A stretch of 11,596 nt of DNA, taken from the NCBI GenBank assembly GCA_027066935.1, contig JAMOMX010000219.1, positions 1 through 11,596 of the forward strand, written 5' to 3'. Under the pieces are notes generated by a model, which saw only the letters and a list, made by a program, of their open reading frames with translations, made no database searches and was not told the origin of the DNA. The DNA is from Sulfurimonas sp. (GTDB lineage Bacteria > Campylobacterota > Campylobacteria > Campylobacterales > Sulfurimonadaceae). The translations under genes and the position numbers were made by a program. This document shows, in pieces, positions 6,447 to 11,596 of the stretch (position 1 is the stretch's first letter; each line of letters opens with the position of its first letter).

Positions 6447-7559
6447 ATGTTACTTTTTACACCTGGACCAACTCCAGTACCTCAAAATGTTCGTAATGCT
6501 ATGAGTGGTGAAACTATGCACCATCGAACACCGGAGTTTGAAGCAATTTTTGAGAAAACTCGGAAACATCTTTTTAATCTTTTTAATACAGACGAAGTTG
6601 TTATAATTGCATCTAGTGGAACTGGTGCAATGGAATCAGCAGTTATAAACCTTTGTAATGACACTCTTTTAAATGTAAATTCTGGAAAGTTTGGTGAGAG
6701 ATTTGGAAAAATTGCACTTGCTAATGGGCTTGATTCAGTTGAGATTAAAAATGAATGGGATACTCCAGTTTGTGTTGAAGCTATTATTGAGGCTGTAAAA
6801 AATAACTCAAATATTGATGCAATTGCAGTTCAAATAAGTGAATCAGCAGGGGGTCTTCGTCATCCAGTTGAAGAATTAGCACATGCTGTTAAAGAGATAA
6901 ATCCTAACATTATGATTATAGCTGATGGTATCACTGCTGTTGGTGTTGAGAAGATTGATGTAAGCAATATTGACTGTTTGATAGCAGGGAGTCAAAAAGC
7001 ACTTATGCTTCCACCAGGCCTATCTATAATTGGCTTGTCAAATAGTGCGATTGAAAAAATTGGAAATGGTAAAGGTTATTATTTAAACCTTGCATCAGAG
7101 ATAAAAAAGCAACGCCAAAATACTACAGCTTACACAGCGCCAACAACATTAATTATTGGACTTCTAGAAGTATTAGAGAGTATTGAAAAAAATGGTGGAA
7201 TAGATAAACTTTATAGAGAGACCGCTTGTAGATCAAAAGCTGTTAGAGAAGCATTAGAGGCGATAGGACTTCACTCCTATCCACAGACACCAGCTAAATC
7301 TATGACAACTATTGATGATGAAAATGCAAGTGAGATTAGAAAACTTTTAAAAGAGGAGTTTGATCTAAATGTAGCTGGTGGGCAAGACCACCTAAGAGGT
7401 AAAATTTTTAGGATTAATCAAATGGGTCTTATCCCTGTCTATGAGATACTCTGGGTTGTAAATGCTGTTGAGCTATGTTTAGCAAAACTTGGTCGTCGTA
7501 AATATGATGGGACTGCTTCTAAAGTTTTTAATGAAGTGTTTTTTGAGATGGAGGCTTAG
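6447..7559 (+). CDS. Class V PLP-dependent aminotransferase (alanine/serine-glyoxylate aminotransferase family)
   Basis: A 370-residue cytoplasmic protein of the fold-type I, class V aminotransferase family that includes serine-glyoxylate and alanine-glyoxylate aminotransferases. Visible signatures are the N-terminal LLFTPGPTPVP and MHHRTPEF (H26), the SSGTGAMES cofactor-binding loop (residues 56-64), the PLP-contacting aspartate D160 in IADGIT, the Schiff-base lysine K184 in AGSQKALMLPPG, and near the C-terminus GKIFRINQMG, whose R322 aligns with the substrate-carboxylate arginine of the family. The length is normal. AGGA seven bases upstream supports the start. The stop codon directly abuts the ATG of the hisZ-like gene, so the two are co-transcribed and probably coupled. 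The family is certain; the amino donor and acceptor are not, and a role in serine or glycine metabolism is only inference. Confidence 0.88.
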   Translation: MLLFTPGPTPVPQNVRNAMSGETMHHRTPEFEAIFEKTRKHLFNLFNTDEVVIIASSGTGAMESAVINLCNDTLLNVNSGKFGERFGKIALANGLDSVEIKNEWDTPVCVEAIIEAVKNNSNIDAIAVQISESAGGLRHPVEELAHAVKEINPNIMIIADGITAVGVEKIDVSNIDCLIAGSQKALMLPPGLSIIGLSNSAIEKIGNGKGYYLNLASEIKKQRQNTTAYTAPTTLIIGLLEVLESIEKNGGIDKLYRETACRSKAVREALEAIGLHSYPQTPAKSMTTIDDENASEIRKLLKEEFDLNVAGGQDHLRGKIFRINQMGLIPVYEILWVVNAVELCLAKLGRRKYDGTASKVFNEVFFEMEA

Positions 7560-8411
7560 ATGGTATTAGAGCATGAGATTCCTAATGGAAGCAAACTTTA
7601 CTTTGGTAAATCTGCTAAAGTAAAAAGAGAGATAGAAACAATTGCAAGTGATATTTTAGATAAAAATGATTTTGAAGAGATTTTAACACCGCTTTTTTCT
7701 TACCATCAGCATCAAAGTATTGCTGATGAAAAAGAATTAATTAGAATTAATGATGAGAAAAACAATGCTATCTCTTTAAGAGCAGATTCAACTATTGATG
7801 TTGTTCGTATAATAAAAAAAAGGTTAGGCTCAAATAACTCTCATAAAAAATGGTTTTATATTCAACCAGTATATACATATCCAACAACTGAACAGTATCA
7901 AATTGGTGTTGAACATATGGGTGAAATAGATCTATCAAAAGTCTTAGTAATTGCAAATGATATTTTGAAAAAATTTGGCGTAACATCACTTGTTCAAATA
8001 TCAAATATGAAAATACCTCATATACTTTGTGATATATTTGATGAGTTAAGTTTAGATGATTTTAGACATTTAAATATAGAAAAATTTTTAAATTTAAAAA
8101 CACAATGGCTAAATAAATTGGTATATCTTCAACATGTAGATCAAGTAGATGAAATTTTAGATTTAGTTCCAAATGAGATAAAAATAGAACTACTTAAGAT
8201 GAAAGAACTTTGTGAGAGTTCAGCATGTGATAATGGAGTATTGTCTCCAATGTATTATGCTAAAATGCTTTATTATGATGAACTATTTTTTAGGATAATA
8301 CAAGATAATGAAGTTTACGCACGTGGTGGAAGATATAAAAACGAAGAGACAACTTCGGTTGGCTTTGCAATATATACAGATATAATAATTGAAGAGAAAG
8401 GAACACTGTAA
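7560..8411 (+). CDS. hisZ: HisZ-like ATP phosphoribosyltransferase regulatory subunit (short HisRS paralogue)
   Basis: A 283-residue protein related to the catalytic domain of histidyl-tRNA synthetase. Residues 73-85 (LRADSTIDVVRII) match the HisRS LRPEGT...R region, 98-121 match motif 2 in position (FYIQPVYTYP...EHMG), and 256-270 (GGRYKNEE...SVGFA) match the histidine-binding GGRYD and motif 3 segments. The motif 2 arginine needed for aminoacylation is absent, and there is no anticodon-binding domain, as expected for HisZ. HisZ partners the short form of HisG in the first step of histidine synthesis and mediates its feedback inhibition. At 283 residues it is shorter than typical HisZ (roughly 380-400 in many bacteria). 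GGAGG ends five bases before the ATG, and the start directly follows the aminotransferase stop. The position just before purA matches the hisZ-purA order seen in many proteobacteria. Whether it still regulates HisG is inferred. Confidence 0.78.
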   Translation: MVLEHEIPNGSKLYFGKSAKVKREIETIASDILDKNDFEEILTPLFSYHQHQSIADEKELIRINDEKNNAISLRADSTIDVVRIIKKRLGSNNSHKKWFYIQPVYTYPTTEQYQIGVEHMGEIDLSKVLVIANDILKKFGVTSLVQISNMKIPHILCDIFDELSLDDFRHLNIEKFLNLKTQWLNKLVYLQHVDQVDEILDLVPNEIKIELLKMKELCESSACDNGVLSPMYYAKMLYYDELFFRIIQDNEVYARGGRYKNEETTSVGFAIYTDIIIEEKGTL

Positions 8412-8430
8412 AATCTTTTTCTTTTTCGGT

Positions 8431-8448
8431 TACACATTAAAATGTGTA
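8431..8448. promoter_or_regulatory. 18-bp palindrome upstream of purA, possible operator
   Basis: TACACATT-AA-AATGTGTA is a perfect inverted repeat of 8-bp arms with a 2-base centre. It lies 33-50 bases upstream of the purA ATG, in the 69-base gap after the hisZ-like gene, and sits where the -35 region of the purA promoter would be. No T-run follows it on either strand, so it is unlikely to be a terminator. The symmetry suggests binding by a dimeric regulator. I do not recognise it as a known operator. Confidence 0.5.
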
Positions 8449-8468
8449 CTCGTCAAAGAGATTTTCAG

Positions 8469-8474
8469 TATAAT
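8469..8474 (+). promoter_or_regulatory. Probable purA -10 box, only six bases before the start codon
   Basis: Consensus TATAAT in TCAGTATAATAATAATATG. With the usual 6-8 base distance from the box, transcription would begin at or within a base or two of the purA ATG at 8481, giving a leaderless or nearly leaderless mRNA. No Shine-Dalgarno sequence is present just before this ATG; the nearest purine run (AAAGAGA) is about 20 bases away. Confidence 0.5.
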
Positions 8475-8480
8475 AATAAT

Positions 8481-9734
8481 ATGACAAATAGAGCAGACTT
8501 AATAGTTGGAATCCAATGGGGTGATGAGGGAAAAGGTAAAATAGTAGATAGGTTAGCACAAGAATACGATATGGTTTGTAGAAGCCAAGGTGGACACAAT
8601 GCTGGTCATACTATTTGGGTTGATGGTGTTAAATATGCACTTCATCTAGTACCATCAGGTGTACTAAATCCAAAAGCTATAAATGTAGTTGGAAATGGTG
8701 TAGTATTATCCCCTGAATCTATCATCAATGAAATGAAACAATTTGAAAATTTAGAGGGTCGTCTTTTTATCTCTGATAAAGCACATCTAAACCTTTCTTA
8801 TCATGCTTTGATTGATCAAGCAAAAGAGAGGTTAAAGGGTGATAAAGCTATTGGTACTACTGGCAAAGGGATTGGACCCGCTTATGCAGATAAAATTAAC
8901 CGTACTGGTTTTCGTGTAGGTGAACTTTTAGATCCTGCAAAACTAACTGCTTCTATTCTTGAGTATTTTGAGCAAAATCGTTCTTTATTTGACATATATG
9001 ATATCAGTACACCAAATGAAGCTGAGCTTCTCGTAGAATTAGAGGGCTATAGCTCTAAGCTTGCCCCATTTATCACTGATACTACACAGTTAGTTTGGAG
9101 AGCAATAGATGATGGTAAAAAAATATTATTAGAGGGTGCTCAGGGTACGCTACTTGATATTGATCATGGTACATATCCATATGTGACTTCATCTGCTACG
9201 GTAAGTGCTGGTGCATGTACAGGTCTTGGAATTAACCCTAAAGATATTGGCAAAGTTATTGGTATTGTTAAAGCTTATTGTACTCGTGTTGGAAATGGAC
9301 CATTTCCAAGTGAAGATTCTGGCGAAGATGGGAAAAGATTAGGTGAACAAGGTCATGAATTTGGTACTACTACAGGGAGAGCTCGAAGATGTGGTTGGTT
9401 TGATGCAGTTGCAACACGTCACGCTTGTCGTTTAAATGGCGTAGATGAACTCGCACTTATGAAACTTGATGTATTAGATGGTTTTGATGAGGTTAAGCTT
9501 TGTGTAGCTTATGAGTATAATGGTAAACAAATTGATTATATGCCATCAAACTTAGATGAAGTCATACCAGTTTACAAAATTTTCAAAGGTTGGAATAATT
9601 CAGTAGGTATCAGAGAGTTTGATAAGCTTCCAGCAGATGCACAAGCTTTTGTAAAAACTATTCAAGAGATTAGTAATACTAAAGTTGGTATAATTTCTAC
9701 ATCACCTGAAAGAGATGATACAATAATATTGTAA
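8481..9734 (+). CDS. purA: Adenylosuccinate synthetase
   Basis: Cytoplasmic enzyme that joins IMP and aspartate using GTP to form adenylosuccinate, the first committed step from IMP to AMP. At 417 residues it has normal family length. Signatures are the GTP-binding loop GDEGKGK at 14-20 (with D15, equivalent to catalytic Asp13 of E. coli), GGHNAGHT at 37-44 (H43, equivalent to His41), TGKGIGPAY at 127-135, EGAQGTLLDIDHGTYPYVT at 218-236, GNGPFPSE at 271-278, TTTGRARRCGWFDA at 296-309 and the C-terminal STSPERDDTI at 406-415. An in-frame ATG at 8442 would add 13 residues, but it lies inside the palindrome, lacks a ribosome binding site and does not fit the family N-terminus, so 8481 is chosen. 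The start codon has no Shine-Dalgarno sequence but a -10 box lies six bases upstream. The gene is followed after 29 bases by the FliJ-like gene, so the flagellar pair may be co-transcribed with it. Confidence 0.98.
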   Translation: MTNRADLIVGIQWGDEGKGKIVDRLAQEYDMVCRSQGGHNAGHTIWVDGVKYALHLVPSGVLNPKAINVVGNGVVLSPESIINEMKQFENLEGRLFISDKAHLNLSYHALIDQAKERLKGDKAIGTTGKGIGPAYADKINRTGFRVGELLDPAKLTASILEYFEQNRSLFDIYDISTPNEAELLVELEGYSSKLAPFITDTTQLVWRAIDDGKKILLEGAQGTLLDIDHGTYPYVTSSATVSAGACTGLGINPKDIGKVIGIVKAYCTRVGNGPFPSEDSGEDGKRLGEQGHEFGTTTGRARRCGWFDAVATRHACRLNGVDELALMKLDVLDGFDEVKLCVAYEYNGKQIDYMPSNLDEVIPVYKIFKGWNNSVGIREFDKLPADAQAFVKTIQEISNTKVGIISTSPERDDTIIL

Positions 9735-9763
9735 TAGATTCCAAATCTAAAAGGGACTAATTA

Positions 9764-10177
9764 ATGCGGACTCGATACTCTCCACTTGTAAAACTCAAAA
9801 AAAGTACGATGGATAAGAGTGAGCGCGTAGTTCAAAAAGCAAATGTAGACCTAAATAGTGCTTCAATAGCATTAGAGCTATCATATAACTCCTTAGATGA
9901 TATAAAAACTCCAACAACGGGGAGTATAAATGATTTACTCGCTTCTAGAAGTTTACTTAGTTCTCAAAGAGGTTTAATAAATCATAATAAAGAATGGGTT
10001 AATTTTGCAAAAAAACAAGTTAATTTTGCAAAACAACAATTAAAACTTGATATGATTGAATATGAAAAATTTAAATATTTAGAATTTCAAGAGAGAGAAA
10101 AAATGCAATATGAGATAAAAACTAAAGAATCAAAAGAGTTAGATGAAATTGCTCTTATGACTTATGGGAAAAGGTAG
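9764..10177 (+). CDS. fliJ: FliJ-like flagellar export protein
   Basis: A 137-residue, highly charged, largely helical protein without a signal peptide. It opens with RYSPLVKLKKSTMDKSE, the typical start of FliJ proteins, and continues as a probable antiparallel coiled coil (about residues 10-50 and 75-130) with repeated heptad-like VNFAKKQVNFAKQQLKL. FliJ is a cytoplasmic component of the flagellar type III export apparatus that resembles the central stalk of rotary ATPases and interacts with FliI and FlhA. In H. pylori the gene next to purA (HP0256) has been described as a FliJ homologue, which fits both sequence and location. AGGGA ends eight bases before the ATG. The stop is 4 bases before the GTG of the next gene. 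FliJ sequences diverge strongly, so the assignment rests on the N-terminus, helical character and synteny. Confidence 0.75.
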   Translation: MRTRYSPLVKLKKSTMDKSERVVQKANVDLNSASIALELSYNSLDDIKTPTTGSINDLLASRSLLSSQRGLINHNKEWVNFAKKQVNFAKQQLKLDMIEYEKFKYLEFQEREKMQYEIKTKESKELDEIALMTYGKR

Positions 10178-10181
10178 CATA

Positions 10182-10691
10182 GTGAAGTATTTAGTTTTAG
10201 TTATATTTTTTTATACCTCTGTCTTTGCTTTTGAGAAAAGTGAAAAACTGTTTGAGTGTACTGAAATTTTTAAAGCTAGAAAAGGTGAACTTTTAATAGA
10301 GCTTGAGAGGATAGATGAACAAAAACAAGCATTAGAAGCTTTAAAAAATGCAACAGAAGATCTATTAAAACAAAAAGAAGCAAAAGTTTCGTATGAAGCA
10401 GAGATAGTTGAATCAAAAAGAGTAGAAATCTTAGAAAAAGAAACATCAACGAAAGCTATGCTTCAAAAAAATGAAGATATTTTAAAGCAAATTAGCGATA
10501 TAAAATTAAATAAAATTGCTCAAACATTTTCTAAAATGAAACCAGCATCTTCTGCGAACATACTCTCAAATATGGACAATAAAGACGCAATCTTAATACT
10601 ACAGTCACTAAAACCAAAGATAGTTGGTAAAATACTTACTAAGATGGATGCAAAGAAAGGCTCAGAGCTTACAATTCTTTTGGCTAAATAA
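10182..10691 (+). CDS. Secreted coiled-coil protein with MotE/MgtE_N-type C-terminal domain
   Basis: A 169-residue protein with a cleavable-looking signal peptide (residues 1-16, ending SVFA), a long charged coiled coil (about 32-105) and a small helical C-terminal domain (about 108-169). The C-terminal domain contains the repeated IAQTFSKMKPASSANILSNM and ILQSLKPKIVGKILTKM pattern seen in MgtE_N/FliG-like and MotE-family proteins. In alphaproteobacteria MotE is a periplasmic chaperone for a motor component; here a periplasmic role in flagellar motor or stator assembly is inferred, supported by the upstream FliJ-like gene. The GTG at 10182 is preferred: AAGG sits seven bases upstream and the signal peptide begins immediately. 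The alternative ATG at 10164 overlaps the previous gene, has no ribosome binding site and adds six residues. The counterpart in C. jejuni lies in the same place between purA and carA. Confidence 0.75.
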   Translation: MKYLVLVIFFYTSVFAFEKSEKLFECTEIFKARKGELLIELERIDEQKQALEALKNATEDLLKQKEAKVSYEAEIVESKRVEILEKETSTKAMLQKNEDILKQISDIKLNKIAQTFSKMKPASSANILSNMDNKDAILILQSLKPKIVGKILTKMDAKKGSELTILLAK

Positions 10692-10705
10692 ACCTATTTA
10701 ATATC

Positions 10706-10722
10706 ATTGCAACAATTGCAAC
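10706..10722 (+). repeat. Short tandem repeat ATTGCAAC x2 between the MotE-like gene and the DUF507 gene
   Basis: ATTGCAAC occurs at 10706-10713 and again at 10715-10722, nine bases apart; the core TTGCAA is itself palindromic. It sits about 47 bases upstream of the candidate DUF507/carA promoter. It could be paired regulator half-sites or chance in AT-rich DNA. No terminator is visible elsewhere in this 116-base gap. Confidence 0.35.
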
Positions 10723-10768
10723 ATATGTTTAATAAATTCGGCTAATGCTTTTCTAACTTTATTTATAG

Positions 10769-10774
10769 TAGAAT
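10769..10774 (+). promoter_or_regulatory. Possible -10 box for the DUF507-carA operon
   Basis: TAGAAT, embedded in TTATAGTAGAATG, lies 33 bases upstream of the DUF507 ATG and would give a leader of about 27 bases containing AAGG at 10798-10801. TATAGT at 10765-10770 is an overlapping alternative. The call rests on spacing and composition only. Confidence 0.4.
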
Positions 10775-10807
10775 GTCAAAATTTATTTATTTTAACTAAG
10801 GCTTGAC

Positions 10808-11359
10808 ATGAAAATCTCATTAAAAACTATTCCACATATATCATCTAAAATAGCAATTGACTTAAATAAAAGTGGTGTAGTTACTATGACAAAAGGTCTC
10901 GAAGCCGTATCGCAAGAAGCAGAAAAAATATTACTCCATAGCGTAAAGCTTGAGATGGCACTAGATGATAAAGCTGGTGAAATTTGTGATGATAATGAGG
11001 AAGAGATTGAGTTTAACTTGGTAGACGAGCGTCAACTCTTTTTTATGATTAAAAAGAAGCTTGCTCCAGAATTTGGAGTTATATTAAATTATGAAGAGCG
11101 TTATTCTGATATAGCTCATAAAATATTAGACGAACTATATGAAGAAGATTTAATCCATTTTGATGTTACTGAAAATCGTATTAAAAATAGTATATATAAC
11201 TCCATAACATCTTTTATTGCGGAAGCATCAGAGGTTGATGATGCAGTTATAGATAAAATTCGTTCATACAAAAAACGTTATATTCCAGGGACTGATGAAT
11301 TTGAAATTCTTTATGAAAAAATTTATCGTGAAGAGATGATGAAAAGAGGGATGGAGTAA
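10808..11359 (+). CDS. DUF507 family protein
   Basis: A 183-residue acidic, helical, probably cytoplasmic protein of the uncharacterised DUF507 family (no signal peptide or membrane segment). The segment LFFMIKKKLAPEFGVIL (about 77-93) is typical of the family. The two halves look alike: SSKIAIDLNKSGVV near residue 12 and AHKILDELYEEDLI near residue 102 are each followed by a charged helix of about 30 residues, so the protein may be an internal duplication. AAGG lies six bases before the ATG. Its stop overlaps the carA start by one base (TAATG), so the two are translationally coupled. The same neighbour precedes carA in C. jejuni. The function is unknown; a link to carbamoyl-phosphate synthesis is suggested only by this conserved coupling. 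Confidence 0.85.
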   Translation: MKISLKTIPHISSKIAIDLNKSGVVTMTKGLEAVSQEAEKILLHSVKLEMALDDKAGEICDDNEEEIEFNLVDERQLFFMIKKKLAPEFGVILNYEERYSDIAHKILDELYEEDLIHFDVTENRIKNSIYNSITSFIAEASEVDDAVIDKIRSYKKRYIPGTDEFEILYEKIYREEMMKRGME

Positions 11360-11596
11360 TGTCTAGGGCATATATATATCTTGAAAATGGAACTTTTTTA
11401 GAGGCAAATAGTTTTGGCGCAAATGGAACAAGTGTAGGTGAGATAGTTTTTAATACATCTATGAGTGGCTATCAAGAGATTATGTCTGATCCATCTTATG
11501 CTGGGCAGTTTGTAACATTTACTATGCCAGAGATTGGTAATGTTGGTGTAAATGAGCAAGATATGGAAAGTTTTGGTGCTCATGCTAAAGGTATGA
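11359..11596 (+). CDS. carA: Carbamoyl-phosphate synthase small subunit (partial, C-terminus beyond right edge)
   Basis: The glutaminase subunit of carbamoyl-phosphate synthase releases ammonia from glutamine for the CarB subunit, feeding arginine and pyrimidine synthesis. The first 79 residues are visible. They match the CarA N-terminal domain: AYIYLENGTFLEANSFG, then GEIVFNTSMSGYQEIMSDPS and the FTMPEIGNVGVN segment. The glutaminase domain with its catalytic Cys-His-Glu lies beyond the edge. The start overlaps the DUF507 stop by one base, and GGAG just upstream serves as the ribosome binding site. The family is about 360-390 residues long, so roughly a fifth is present. Confidence 0.96.
   Translation, partial: MSRAYIYLENGTFLEANSFGANGTSVGEIVFNTSMSGYQEIMSDPSYAGQFVTFTMPEIGNVGVNEQDMESFGAHAKGM

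Noticed and set aside
8442..8480. 13-codon N-terminal extension of purA
   Set aside because: The start lies within the palindrome and has no Shine-Dalgarno sequence, and the residues do not match the conserved PurA N-terminus, which begins at 8481.
10164..10181. ATG start for the MotE-like gene overlapping the FliJ-like gene
   Set aside because: No ribosome binding site, and it would precede the signal peptide; GTG 10182 has AAGG at good spacing.

Overview
The window is AT-rich chromosomal DNA from a member of the Campylobacterota (formerly Epsilonproteobacteria), probably a free-living Sulfurimonas-like lineage. The strongest evidence is the gene order purA - FliJ-like - secreted coiled-coil MotE-like - DUF507 - carA. 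It matches, as far as I recall, the purA-to-carA block of Campylobacter jejuni (Cj1498c to Cj1494c), and the purA/FliJ-like pair is also found in Helicobacter pylori (HP0255/HP0256). I cannot assign a genus from the sequence alone.

Layout. (1) Positions 1-518, minus strand: the N-terminal two thirds of uppP (undecaprenyl-diphosphatase). (2) 519-718: a divergent intergenic region with a perfect 11-bp inverted repeat. (3) 719-6328, plus strand: three tightly packed genes for secreted c-type cytochromes, a 5-heme protein, a 1420-residue 10-heme protein and a second 5-heme protein, giving 20 CxxCH motifs in all. (4) 6447-8411: a class V PLP aminotransferase abutting a shortened HisZ/HisRS-like protein. 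(5) 8481-9734: purA, with a promoter-like box so close to the start codon that its mRNA may be leaderless, and an 18-bp palindrome just upstream. (6) 9764-10691: a FliJ-like protein and a secreted coiled-coil protein with a MotE/MgtE_N-type C-terminus, both probably flagellar. (7) 10808-11596: a DUF507 protein whose stop codon overlaps the start of carA, which runs off the right edge.

The accessory and most interesting part is the cytochrome cluster. The large protein alternates heme clusters with three beta-sandwich modules (two golvesin-like). It ends in calcium-binding-type repeats, a choice-of-anchor U-like domain, and a Gly-rich/hydrophobic/basic tail of the kind used for protein sorting to the cell surface. 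The two small cytochromes flanking it are paralogues. Their 3' halves are about 95% identical in DNA while their 5' halves have diverged, and the stop/start junction of the downstream copy is mirrored in front of the upstream copy, where no gene now precedes it. I infer a surface-attached multiheme electron-transfer module that arose by duplication and domain shuffling. Its electron donor, acceptor and ligand cannot be read from the sequence.

The rest is housekeeping: cell-wall lipid carrier recycling, amino acid metabolism, purine and pyrimidine/arginine biosynthesis, and flagellar assembly. No tRNA, rRNA, CRISPR array, insertion sequence or convincing rho-independent terminator was seen. 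No gene-free stretch exceeds 300 bases; the longest is 519-718.
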